Assembly: GCA_964058845.1 (NCBI GenBank)
Contig: CAXKVR010000044.1
Location: forward strand, 186,001 to 250,000
Source: Carex sylvatica
Lineage: Eukaryota > Streptophyta > Magnoliopsida > Poales > Cyperaceae
Length of the DNA stretch: 64,000 bases
Direction: 5' to 3'
Shown here: positions 10,501 through 22,500 of the stretch, in pieces
How positions within the stretch are numbered: position 1 is the first letter of the stretch
Layout: each line of letters begins with the position of its first letter
Notes under the pieces: generated by a model
The model's database searches: none
What the model was told of the DNA's origin: nothing
The model's input: the letters and a program-made list of their open reading frames with translations, nothing else
Translations under genes and position numbers: made by a program

Positions 10501-12003
10501 TCACCGATCGGTGGGAGGTGGGTCGGGTGGTTTTTGGTGGAGTGCTGTGTCAAATGTGTCGAATGAATACACCATTCTTTCTTCATACGGGTCAGGTGGT
10601 TTCTTCTTTTTAACGCACCAAGGGACATAATTCATAGACCATGTTGGTTGTGCACGGCCCGTATCCTGGTCTGCACGGTCCGTGTGCCTGTGATCATCCG
10701 CTGGTAAGGTCTTGTGCATGCATGTGGCTGGGTTTGTGCCCATCAGCTTCTCAATCAAGTTTTCGATCACAGTTCACTGAGTTTGGAAATCCTCCAAGAG
10801 TCTAGCAGTGCGATCGAGGGGTGGATCTAAGCGGAGGGCCGTGTTCTCAAACACTTGCAAAAGAAAAATCCACCCCATATCTTTCAAGTCCTTGTTCGAG
10901 CACCCGATCGCGCTTATGTGAGCTTTCAATTTCCCCAAGAGCATGGCAGTCCGATCAGGGTTGAGATCTGCATTTAAGATCACAGGACAAGATTTATCTA
11001 GGTCTAGGAACTCATACCTGAGGTTAGATGGAAGAGGCTTGAGCTCAGGAGTTGGCTACTCTGTCTGGCCGTTTGCACGGTCCGTATCATATGCGTTCGA
11101 CCCATGTAGCATCCTTGTGTTAGCCTTGTCCGACTCGGCCTCTCTGTTCTGCTTCTCAGAAAGTGATGTACGGTCCATATGGGATCCATCCGGTCCGTGT
11201 CCAAGTTCCTCTAGATTATCAGTTCTCACATCTGCTACATAAACTGATTCCAACTCGCTTGTTTCAACCTGCAACTCAGATGAATAATCAGGGTAATTTT
11301 TAACTGAGCTCTCGTATCCCTCGCGGAGTTGTCCCTTAGCCAATTGATCCACTACATTGACTGTGTAGCATGTTTCTGGTTCAGCTAGCCTCTGAGGGAA
11401 AGAAACAGGTGGCCGGTAGGGTGGTGGTTGATTAAAGGTAGCAAGGTGAGCCATTTGCATATTTATCATCTTGCTTCGAGCAACTAATTGGGCGTTGATT
11501 GCTTGCATTTGCTCGAACATCATCTGATTCATCTTCCTTTGCCCGTGCATGAAGTCACTCACAGCGGGATCAATGTACGGCTCGGGTGAATCGGATTGGA
11601 ATGGGTGGTTGTTCGAGTTGTCAAATGAAGCATTATTGTAGAAGTTGTGGCTGTTGTTGCTACTCAAGGGATTGTTGAATGGTGGTCTCGAAAAGTAGGA
11701 TGATTCATTGTTGAGATAGTTGACCTGCTCGGTTTCCTCATCCATTTCCGCATGTGGGCAATGCTCGTAAGAATGCCCCTTGTCTCCACACATGACACAA
11801 GGTTGTGGTCGATGGTTGACTACTGCCTTCACGCTCATCTTGTCCAAAGCCTTCTGCATAGCATCCAGTTTGGCGGATAGTGCAGCGATCTGATCAGCCT
11901 TATATCGACTGCCTCCTCCTCGAGAAATCTCGCGGCCTAACCACTGTTGGTTTGATGCCATATTATCGATCAGATTCATAGCGTATTGGGCTTCTCTGTC
12001 CAT
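10501..12003 (-). pseudogene. Deleted gag/pol frame of B unit 2
   Basis: This is the second copy of the B frame, offset by 4371 bp from 6130-7632. It has the same 315-residue opening ORF (11056-12003), zinc knuckle, TAG and TGA stops, and Athila-like C-terminal tail. Sharing both stop codons shows that the stops were already present before duplication of the unit. If any protein is made it would be the 315-residue NC-containing fragment. Confidence 0.82.
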
Positions 12004-12098
12004 CAGGGCCCCAAATAAAAGAAATAAAAAAAAAATAAAGATACAAGTTAAAATCTAGATTAAATAAAATAAGCAAAATCGAGAAAATAATGATGCCG

Positions 12099-12116
12099 TC
12101 CCCGGCAACGGCGCCA
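12099..12116 (-). promoter_or_regulatory. Primer binding site (tRNA-Asp), B unit 2
   Basis: Same 18-nt match to tRNA-Asp as at 7728-7745, six bases from LTR B3. This is the PBS that pairs with the true 5' LTR of the array. Confidence 0.92.
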
Positions 12117-12122
12117 AAAACT

Positions 12123-13744
12123 TGTTCACACAAAAGCGTATGGTACAAAGTTTAAGTATAGCAAGCTGTACCTTTTAACCTTTAATACACCTTCAGTTCA
12201 GACTGCAAGTGCACAGTCCTATCGAGTAGTATATCGTCGGGTATCGATCACAGGGACGGTTCAAATCTAAACCGGACTCTACTTAAATCAGTTAAAGACT
12301 AGAAGTGAGAAATGGTTGGTTTTTGGTATTTAATTCCTAATCAGTTCAATAACAGTAATTAAATGAAAGACAGTAAATAAACTTGGTTTAAATCAATAAT
12401 AAAAGGCGTTTCCAGGGTTTCAGACTTATCTCAGTTATGCCTCTCAGTCCCTGACACGGATCGTGTAGTTTCCTACACGGGTCGTATCAGCTTACACGAG
12501 TCGTGTACTCGTACACGGGTCGTGTGGACTTCGAGTTAATGCACCAGTCACTGTTTCTTTACGTGGTTCCTTTGTGTAGGGTTCAACTGACCAGACCTAA
12601 TATTTTTAAACCTCAACTGTCGTATGTTGGTTTATTAACTTGGTATAGAATCTGCAATATATGCCCTCTTTGGGCTCTAAACCTCAACTGTCGTATATTG
12701 GTTTGAGTTACCAAGTTACTTGTTTGGAATACTAAAGGTAACATCTTATCTGTCGATAAGAGTAAATGTTCACCTTCCGGCTACTAGTTGGTTTCCTCTG
12801 TCGGATCACTAATCCTACCTCATGTACTTAGTCTGGTTAAAAGATCAAATTGGACACAGTACCTTATAGATGTGGTCTCATCTAGTGGTCAAACCAAATA
12901 ATAATCAAACAATTCAAACTAAGCAATTAAAATCAATCACAATCAAGCAAACACAAATTTCAACGTAAAAATCCAATAACTAGATGCAAAACAAAACATT
13001 CGATTACATCTTAACCCTAGAAACTAATAAAACTACTCAAACATAGTACTAAAACAGATAACAAAGATAAAGGAATAAGAATTCATTCTAAAACCCGAAG
13101 TACAAAGAAGATCCACAATAAAAACTCGCGTCTTTTGCTTCTCAACTTCGTCTCCAAGCAATAGCCGTCAATCTCTAATCCTAGAATTGTCTCTCTGCTC
13201 TAGAATTCCTCTCTGGTGCAAGAAATCTCGTTTATATATACTTTGGCCGACTTTCCTTCCTTTAGATTTCTTTCAAGAACTCCAGATTTCTTTCTGGATT
13301 TGTCTGATACGGCCCGTATCAAAATTGACACGGACCGTACAGAATTTCCAAAAATACGAGATTGTAGATCTTCTCGCAAGCTTTCCGAAAAGTGGTCATA
13401 CACTCAAAACGGAGCTACGAGTCAAAATCTATGACTGTTTTAAGTTCGAATGCTGAAATTTCAGCATTGTTCTGGTCTGGTCGAGGCTGATAAGACCCGG
13501 ACAAGATGTTGTAAGACCCAGACAAGATGTTATACGACCCGGACAAGATGTTGTAAGACCCGTGTCAGAACTTCTCAAATCCAGATTTCTTCTCGATTTC
13601 ATCTGATTCCTGCAAAGTAAGAACAAACTTGCAGCAGTACCATATTCTATAGATATTCAATGCAATATTACTTATTTAATGATTCTAAACACAGGTTTTG
13701 GTACAAAATATAGGTCGGAAAGTAGATACGTTTGTGAGATATCA
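12123..13744 (-). repeat. LTR B3 (5' LTR of array B)
   Basis: At 1622 bp it is the shortest of the three, mainly because it holds only three copies of the 21-bp repeat (13492-13554) and one palindrome unit fewer near 12510. A TATA-like TATATATAAA (minus strand) lies at 13231-13240. The outer end abuts CTGAT at 13745-13749. Confidence 0.9.
13231..13240 (-). promoter_or_regulatory. TATA box in LTR B3
   Basis: On the minus strand TATATATAAA lies about 505 bp into the 5' LTR, just after the palindrome pair. Position and sequence fit the core promoter of the element. Confidence 0.55.
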
Positions 13745-13749
13745 CTGAT
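13745..13749. repeat. Target site duplication (right) of array B
   Basis: CTGAT matches 3397-3401. The next base, 13750, continues the gag codons of element A in frame. Confidence 0.9.
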
Positions 13750-16604
13750 GACGAGACTGGGCAAGTACACTCCCTCAACAATGAACCATCCTTCTTTCCT
13801 AAACCTCCTTTCAACCGATCCTACTCCAAGGACCCGGTAGAGCAACAAAACTGGAGGTGGAATCAGAATAACCCAGCACCATTCAACAATCCTCCCAGAC
13901 CTTCTTTCACCAACTCTTCTGGCAGTAACAATACCAACAGGAATTTCTACCATAATGCTTCATTTCCAAATCAGACCAACCGAGCACCTCAAGCTAGTTC
14001 TTCCAAATCATATGTGCCTCCCTATGCCGATAACTTCACTCATGAGCAAGGTAAAATGAATCAAATCATGTGGGACCAAATGCAATCTATGTCTGCTCAA
14101 TTAGCTGCTCAGAACAAGTTGCTGGAGCAATTGAGTCACATAGTCACATCGAGCCAACCAACATGGAAAGCTACCTACTCAACCAGAACCCAACCCCAAG
14201 GGAGAAGCAAAGGCAATTACTCTGCGAAGTGGGACGCAATACAAAGAACCATCCTACCCATTAGATCAGACCCCAGTCGATGCGACCCGCGTCAACCTCT
14301 GAAGAGGTGAATCTGGGCCGCATGGAAACAACTCGACCTGCATCCCAAATTAAGGTACCGGTGAATACGACTCGCATTCCTGACATGCGACCCGCGTGTC
14401 ATGAATCTGAGAGTCAGAAAATGAAGGAGATTGAGAAACCACCATTATACAGACCACCTGTACCCTTCCCCCGAAGACTAGCTGAGACCAAATTGAACGC
14501 ACAATTTTCTAATTTTGTCGAGGTTCTTAAGGGACTGCACATCACAATCTCATTCACTGACGCCTTGACCCAAATGCCCACCTATGCCAAGTTCCTGAAG
14601 GACATCCTATCCAACAAGCGAAGCTTGGGGGGGCACGAGACGGTGAAACTGACAGAACAGTGCAGTGCAATTCTGAACAGTGAGCTACCACCCAAACTGG
14701 ATGACCCTGGTAAATTCTTTATTCCTTGCATTATAGGGAAAGCCACGATCAAGAGAGCTCTTTGGGATTTGGGAGCTAGTGCGAGTCTCATGCCTCGCAC
14801 AATCTTTGATCGATTGGGAATGAGTGAGCTTCGACCTACTTGAATGACCTTACAGCTAGCAGACTCCTCGGTAAGACTTCCACTCGACATAGTGGAAGAT
14901 GTGCCAGTTTAGGTTGGAAAATACTATGTACCTGTTGATTTTGTAGTGATGCAAATAGAAGAGGATAAGGAAGTTTCCATCATCCTGGGACGACCTTTTC
15001 TTAGAACTGCAGGTGCAATTATTGATGTGTTTCAAGGAACACTGACCTTGAATTTTGGAGGGGAGAAGGTGCGATTTCAACTTGATCGTACCATGAAGTA
15101 TCCTTCCCCAACCGAATCTTGTTTCCGAATAGATGCGATCGAAGAATGTTTAACAAATTTGGCAGAAGGTTACTACTTGCTTGAGGAAATCAACAAGGAT
15201 AGGGATGCACATGCTAATTTTTGGTCTGAGATGAAGGATGGACCAAACCACTTAGAATCAGATGTGGAAACGTTTGACCTGAGAAGACCTAGATGCGATC
15301 CGCATGGACCTTACGCGAGTCGCGTTCAAAAGCTTGAAGACCTGAAGGCCAGAGGATGCGAGTCGGACGAAACCAACGCAGGTTCCGCACGCGAGTCGAG
15401 TGCTTCTGATACAACCCACATCAAGGCTCAGATAGAGGGAATGCTTCCTGAGCTCAAGCCTCTACCAACCAACCTCAGGTATGAATTTCTTGGCCCAGAC
15501 CGCTCTTTTTCCGTTATTGTCAGTGCAGATTTAAATCCCGATCAAACCGCCAAACTTCTCGAGAAGCTGAAACTTCACCAAGGCACAATCGGGTATTCAA
15601 TTAGTGACCTGAGGGGAATCAGCCCGTCCATCTGCTTACACAGAATCTTCCTGGAAGACGATCACAAGCCATCTGTTGAACACCAGCGACGGCTCAACCC
15701 AAATCTAAGAGAACTAGTCAAGAAAGAGATTTTCAAGCTTCTTGATGCAGGTATTATCTACTCAATTTCTGACAGTTAATGGGTGAGCCCTATCCATGTG
15801 GTGCCCAAAAGAGTAGGCACGGCAGTGGTAACCAATGAGAAGAATGAGCTAATCCAAACACGTGTGGTGAATGGGTATCGAATGTGTATTGATTACAGGA
15901 AACTCAACGCAGCCATACGCAAGGATCACTTTCTTCTACCATTTGTCGATCAACTCTTAGAAAGACTTGCTAACCACTCCTACTTTTGTTATCTGGATGG
16001 TTACTCTGGTTTCTTCCAAATCCCAATTCACCCAAAAGACCAAGAGAATACCACTTTTACTTATCCGTATGGTACATATGCATACCGTAGAATGCCTCTT
16101 GGTCTTTGTAATGCACCAGCAACTTTTCAGAGAGCCATGATGGCCATCTTTTCTGACTTCATTGAGCATGAGGTTGAGATTTTCATGGATAATTTTTCTG
16201 TCTATGGTTCATGTTTTGACTCTTGTTTAACTAACTTTTGCAAAATTTTACAGAGATGCGAAGAAGTTCATTTGATTTTGAATTGGGAGAAATGTCACTT
16301 CATGGTCCAAACAGGTGTTGTCCTGCGACATGTTGTGACCTCCAAAGGCATAGAGGTTGATAAGGCAAAAATTGAAGTGATTGAGAAACTTGCAGTCCCA
16401 ACAAATGTTAAAGGGATTCGAAGTTTCTTAGGTCACGCAGGATTCTACCGTCGCTTCATTAAAGATTTTTTCAAAATTGCAAAACCACTGATCAATCTAC
16501 TCATTAAGGATTCTGAATTTGTTTTCACTGATGATTGTGTCAAGTCTTTTTGTAGCTTAAAGGAAGCCCCCATTTCAGCACCCATTTTGCAAGCACCTGA
16601 CTGG
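13750..16604 (+). pseudogene. gag C-terminus, protease and partial RT of element A
   Basis: The A frame resumes at 13750 with the Asn-rich NC tail. A frameshift lies before 14310. The protease follows, with active-site motif DLGAS at 14767 and ILGRPFL at about 14985. Stops occur at 14841 (TGA), at about 14911 (TAG) and at 15777 (TAA, where B and C relatives have a Lys codon before WVSP). RT covers RMCIDYRKLN through to about 16604. Its catalytic box reads FMDNFSVYG instead of the usual MDDF, so the second catalytic Asp is lost. The gag-protease linker (14278-14400) and protease-RT linker (15290-15400) hold further copies of the CGACTCG/CGAGTCG palindromes. Element A cannot be active. Confidence 0.88.
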
Positions 16605-19380
16605 CCAATATATTGCAACCGCATATGACCGCTTTGATCTCCAATAACCAAACAGCCTTTATCCGAAATAGAAACATCGCGGATAATACAATTCTGGTAA
16701 GGGAAATACTTCATTCTTTTCAATCTAGAAGCTATAAAGAAAAGGCTTTTATGTTGAAAGCGGATATCACGAAAGCCTTCGACACGGTCAAATGGGCATT
16801 TGTGGCAGAAGCAATGAGTATGGTTAATTTTCCTACAAATTTAATTAGTCTAATTCAATCATGTTGGAGTCAAGCAAGAGTTACAATTTTGGTGAATGGC
16901 AGCGGGCAGGGATTCATCTCTCCAACCCGAGGCTTAAGACGGGGTTGTCCTTTGTCGCCCTACCTCTTTATCCGTGCGATGGAGCTTCTAACTAAGCAAT
17001 TTCAATCAGTTTACTAGCAGGCAGCATAAGGGGTATCAAATTGGCAAGAAGTGCACCTCCAATAACACACATCCTATATGCAGATGATCTCATGGTTATG
17101 GGCCGAGCGGATGAGAGTGAAGTGCAGACAATCAAACAGATTTTTGATGTGTTTGAGAGGCAATCGGGTCTGGCAATCCACCCGGAAAAGTCAACAATAT
17201 GGTACAGTGCGAGGTGCGATGAGGAGTGCAGAGAATTGCTCACACAGCAGTTTAATGCCAAAGTGGGTGAGGAACAGGAAAAGTATTTAGGGGTTATTGT
17301 TACACAGTCAAACCGCCAAAATGACCTTACTCACAATCTGCTAGTTGACAAGTTATATGCGAAATTATCTGGTTGGAAAATAAATATGCTTTCACTAGCG
17401 GGTCGGGTAGCATTAATTAAGTCTGTTTTATTTTTTATACTTGTCTACTATATGTCGGTTGCGGCACTGCCGGCTAAGACGGTAAAAGAAATTAATTCGG
17501 TACTTAGAAGGTTTTTATGGGGAAAATTGGGTACAGAGAGATACATTGCATTCATTTCATGGCAGAAAATCTGTGGAAGCACGGAAACAAGGAGGTTGGC
17601 AATAATAGACATAAAGAATTTCAATCAGGCCTTGCTCTTGAAATTAGTTTGGCAACTAGCTTCAGGAACTGACAAACCATGGGTTCAGATTTTCCGAGCC
17701 AAGTATTTCACTAGAATTGGATTTTGGGCTGTAAAGCGAAGGTCGGATGCGAGCCCCCTATGGAGGGCGATGCAGGACCTTAAAGGTTTTTTCAGTAACC
17801 GATTACAGTGGCATGTGGGGGCAGGGAGGAGATGTACGAATTATAAATGAATCATGGTATCAAGGGTGGGAAGTTCAAAATGTGACATCAAATGCTCAAA
17901 GGGATACAAAAATTGCGGATGTGTTTGATCTCAATCAGAACTTTTGGAATTCACAAAAAATAGAGGGTCTGATGGGGATGCAAGCACTCCAATGTATCAT
18001 TGCATCAGCACCAATGCCATCAAGCGACCCATTAGTACAAGACAGACTCATTTGGACAGAAAGCAAATTGGGTATTTACACAACAAAGGAGGGCTACATG
18101 CTCCTGTTACAAAGAAACTGGTACCAACCACAGGTATGCCAACACAAAGCACAAGCATGGCAGCGTCTTTGGGCCTGGAAGGAGGTGATACCACGAGTAA
18201 AAACCTCTATTTGGCGGGCGATCCACAGTGGTCTAGCAACTGCATCCGAAATCCACAGACAGATCCAATCAGTTAACCCAGTATGTCCCAGATGTGCACA
18301 GGAAAATGAATTTCTAACTCACACTTTATTTTTTTGTCACTTGTCTAGAGTCACATGGTATGCTTCTCACTTTGCTCTCAGAACTTCTGATTTACCACTT
18401 GATTTTACAATAGCCTTCTTAGCTATTACAGATCACATGGATATAGCAAATATCATAAAGTTGTGTAACATTATGTGGTGCCTTTGGAAGGGAAGAAATG
18501 AAGCAATCTTTCAAGGAAAGAAGCACACTCCACAAAAAATGGATCTCTCAAATTTTTCAGAAGTGACCTCGCAGGGCATGCTAACAACTCGGCCTTGTCA
18601 TACAGTGCCAATCCCAACGGGCGCAGAGGTACTTTTAATTGATGCGTCATGGTAAGCAAGCAAGAAGGCGGGGTGGGGGGCCACTTGGTATGACACGAGG
18701 GGAATACTCAAGGAGGTAGGTTTTAGTAACATGACTACGGCAGACCCTTTTCATGCGGAGGCAACAGCCTTGTTGCAGGTACTACAAGCTGGTATAGCAA
18801 GAACGGGAGGTAGTGCAACACAACAAGTTTACATCTTCTCTGATTGTAAAATACTAGTTATGGCAATCAACAACAAAATACTGATTCTTTACCATCATGG
18901 AGTGCGACCCAAACAGTGGTCAGGTGTGTGAGATTAGCCCAAGAAATGCATCAGGTGGTTAAAATTCTGCACATTCAGAGGGAGGCGTTACAGGGTCCCC
19001 ATTTGTTAGCAAACTGGGCAAGAAATAGTGGGCAGCAAGGATGTTATACGAGTATGGAGAAAATTCTAACTAGTTTTCAAATCCCACGCAATATTCAACA
19101 AGAATTCTTCAATATGAAGTCTCCAGTAATCAGATAGTTCTGAAAAATTTCATCTCATATTATGTAGCTTCTTCTTTAGCCGGGCTACAGGGGTATATGT
19201 CCTTCATACCTAAGTTAGGCTATAGTGTGTTTATTTTTGCATTTCCTAGAAGGTCGCGTGTCAACTATTTTAATTGCTTCATTTTTATATATCTTAGTCT
19301 AATTGTTGAACTTTGCTTGTAATCGTTGTTTAAGATTCAATAAAATAATACCTACGGGTTTCTCATCAAAAAAAAAAAAG
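16605..19380 (+). mobile_element. 5'-truncated LINE (L1-type with RNase H)
   Basis: ORF2-like sequence begins inside RT (NQTAFIRNRNIADN, about 16640), continues through the catalytic HILYADDL (about 17065-17090), a zf-RVT region (IWRAIHSGL... and CPRC, about 18210-18350) and an RNase H domain (LIDASW at about 18635, FHAEATAL at about 18750, FSDCK at about 18836). It ends with a 3' UTR and a poly(A) run at about 19369-19380. Frameshifts lie near 16990, 17820 and 18900, and a TAA sits after LIDASW, so it is dead. The endonuclease and ORF1 are missing. No target duplication is seen, and element A does not resume after the poly(A). Confidence 0.88.
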
Positions 19381-19510
19381 TCCAACGCATGCAGACGAGA
19401 AGAGGGGCGATCGCCTCTCTTAAGGTTTTTCAAAGAGGTACAGCGAAAGAGAGAAAGAGGGACATCGGGACCCAGAGGCAGGGACGGGAAAAGAGAGGGG
19501 AGAGAGTTGA
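19381..19510. other. Unique spacer between LINE and satellite
   Basis: A GC- and purine-rich 130-bp stretch with no recognised coding content. It matches neither element A nor the satellite, so the LINE did not simply insert into either of them. Confidence 0.6.
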
Positions 19511-22500
19511 GGGGTTTTATTGTAAATGCCCTATTATCTTGCCATCTGGAGACACTACTAGGGTGCTCCAAACACAATCAATTGTAATGTTGTATTGTAG
19601 TTGTAAATGCCCTATTATCTTTCCATATAGAGACAGTACTACAGTGCTCCACAAACCATCAATTAGAGTTTTGTATTAGATTTGCAAATGCGTTATTATC
19701 TTGCCATATGGAGATGCTACTAGAGTGCTCCAAACACCTTCAATTGGAGTGTTGTCTTAGAGTTGTAAATGCCCAATTATCTGACCAATTGGGGACACTA
19801 CCAGAGTGCTCCAAAGTCCTTCAATTGGAGTGTTTTCTTTGGGTTGCAAATGCCCAACTATCTTGCCACATATAGATGCTACGAGAGTGCTCCAAACACC
19901 TTCAATTGGAGTGTTTTATTATGGTTGCAAATGTCCTATTATCTTACCATTTAGGGACACTACTAGTGTGGTCCAAACACCTTCAATTGGAGTATTGTTT
20001 TTGGGTTGTAAATGCCCTATTATCTTGTTATGTGGAGACACTACTATAGGGCTCCAAACACCTTCAATCGGAGTGTTGTATTAGAATTGCAAGTGCACCA
20101 TTATCGTGCCATATAGAGACGCTACAAGAGTACTCCGAACACCATTAATTGGAGGGTTGTATTAGGGTTGGAAATACCCTATGATTGTGCCAACTGGAAA
20201 CACTACAAGAGTGGCTCCAAACACCATCAATTGGAGAGTATTATTAGGGTTGCAAATGCCCTATTATCTTGCCATCTGGAAACACTACTTGAGTGCTCCA
20301 AACACCTTCAATTGGAGTATTGTATTAGCTTTGTAAATGCCCTATTATCTTGCCATCTGGAGACACTACTAGAGTGCTTCAAACACCTTGAATTGGAATG
20401 TTGTATTAGCTTTGTAAATGCCCTATTATCTTGCCATCTGGAGACACTACTAGGGTGCTCCAAACACAATCAATTGTAGTGTTGTATTGTAGTTGTAAAT
20501 GCCCTATTATCTTTCCATATAGAGACAGTGCTACAGTGCTCCACAAACCATCAATTAGAGTTTTGTATTCGATTTGTAAATGCGTTATTATCTTGCCATA
20601 TGGAGATGCTACTAGAGTGCTCCAAACACCTTCAATTGGAGTGTTGTCTTAGAGTTGTAAATGCCCAATTATCTGACCAATTGGGGACACTACCAGAGTG
20701 CTCCAAAGTCCTTCAATTGGAGTGTTTTCTTTGGGTTGCAAATGCCCAACTATCTTGCCACATATAGATGCTACGAGAGTGCTCCAAACACCTTCAATTG
20801 GAGTGTTTTATTAGGGTTGAAAATGCCCTATTATCTTACCATTTAGAGACACTACTAGAGTGGTCCAAGCACAATCAATTGTAGTGTTGTATTGTAGTTG
20901 TAAATGCCCTATTATCTTTCCATACAGAGACACTACTACAGTGCTCCACAAACCATCAATTAGAGTTTTGTATTAGGGTTGTAAATGTGTTATTATCTTG
21001 CCATATAGAGATGCTACTAGAGTGCTCCAAAGTCCTTCAATTGGAGTGTTTTCTTTGGGTTGCAAATGCCCAACTATCTTGCCACATATAGATGCTACGA
21101 GAGTGATCCAAACACCTTCAATTGGAGTGTTTTATTAGGGTTGCAAATGCCCTATTATCTTACCATTTAGAGACACTACTAGAGTGGTCCAAACACCTTC
21201 AATTGGATTATTGTTTTTGGGTTGTTAATGCCCTATTATCTTGTTATCTGGAGACACTACTATAGGGCTCCAAACACCTTCAATCGGAGTGTTGTATTAG
21301 AATTGCAAGTGCACCATTATCTTGCCATATAGTGACGCTACAATAGTACTCCGAACATCATTAATTGGGGTGTTGTATTAGGGTTGTAAATACCCTATGA
21401 TGGTACCAACTGCAAACACTACAAGAGTGCTCCAAACACCATCAATTGGAGAGTATTATTAGGGTTGCAAATGCCCTATTATCTTGCCATATAGAGACAC
21501 TACTTGAGTGCTCCAAACACCTTCAATTGGAGTGTTGTATTAGGTTTGTAAATGCCCAATTATCTTGCCATCTGGAGACACTACTAGGGTGCTCCAAACA
21601 GCTTCAATTAGAGTGTTGTATTAGGGTTTTAAATACTCTATTTTCTTTCTATTTGGAGACACTACTAGGGTGCTCCAAACACCTTCAATTAGGGAGTTGA
21701 ATTTGGGTTGTGAATGCCCTATTATCTTGCCATATAGGGACACTACTAGAGTGTCCCAAATACCTTCAATTATAGTGTTGTACTAGGTTTGTAAATGCCT
21801 TATTATCTTTCAATATAGGGACACTACTAGAGTGCTCCAAAGACCTTTAATTGGAGTATTTTATTGGGGTTGTAAATGCCGTATTATCTTGCCATATAGA
21901 GATGCTACTAGAGTATTCCAAACACATACAAAGGAGTATTATATTAGCGTTGTAAATGTACTTTTATCTTGCCATATATAAACACTACTAGAGTGCTCCA
22001 AACACCATCAATTAGAGTATTTTATTTGGGTTGTAAATGCCCTATTATCTTGCCATCTAGAGACACTAGTTGAGCGCTGAAAACACATTCAATTGGAGTG
22101 TTGTATTAGGGTTGCAAATGCCTTATTATCTTGTCATGTGGAGACACTACTATGGTGCTCCAAACACCTTCAATTGGAGTGTTGTATTAACTTTGTAAAT
22201 GCCCTATTATCTTGCCATCTGGAGACACTGCTAGAGTGCTGCAAACACCTTCAATTGGAGTGTTTCATTAGGGTTGGAAATGCCTTATTATCTTTCAATA
22301 TAGGGACACTACTAGAGTGCTCCAAACACCTTCAATTGGAGTTTTGTTTTTGGGTTGTAAATGCCCTATTTTCTTGTTATGTGGAGACACTACTATAGGG
22401 CTGCAAACACCTTCAATCGGAGTGTTGTATTATAATTGCAAGTGCACCATTATCTTGCCATATAGAGATGCTACAAGAGTACTCCGAACACCATTAATTG

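Larger units (their letters stand above)
3402..13744 (-). mobile_element. Array B: non-autonomous Athila-type element, LTR-int-LTR-int-LTR
   Basis: Three LTRs (3402-5088, 7752-9459, 12123-13744) alternate with two internal regions of the same length, 2663 bp each (5089-7751 and 9460-12122). Orientation is minus: the primer sites lie at 7728-7745 and 12099-12116, and polypurine tracts abut the LTR starts. One CTGAT duplication flanks the whole array. The internal region carries a shortened gag with a zinc knuckle, no protease, no RT core, no RNase H and no integrase, so any mobility must have been supplied in trans. The layout resembles the terminal-repeat retrotransposons with GAG domain (TR-GAG) known in plants. 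Unequal recombination between LTRs is the likely source of the second unit. Confidence 0.92.
672..16604 (+). mobile_element. Element A: Athila/Tat-type Ty3/gypsy element, decayed, 3' truncated
   Basis: This plus-strand element has a 5' LTR (672-2152), a tRNA-Asp primer site (2159-2176), gag (from about 2265), protease and the first part of reverse transcriptase. It stops inside RT at about 16604, where LINE sequence begins, so RNase H, integrase and the 3' LTR are gone. Its gag is split by array B at 3401/13750. Removing B and one CTGAT copy restores the gag frame exactly, which shows B inserted after A. Several stop codons look like C-to-T or G-to-A changes (TGG to TAG, CGA to TGA, CAG to TAG), as expected for an old methylated copy. 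Confidence 0.9.

Noticed and set aside
16613..17017. Apparent continuation of the element A RT into a second RT
   Set aside because: The second RT is of LINE type in another frame, so this is a junction of two elements, not a fused gene.
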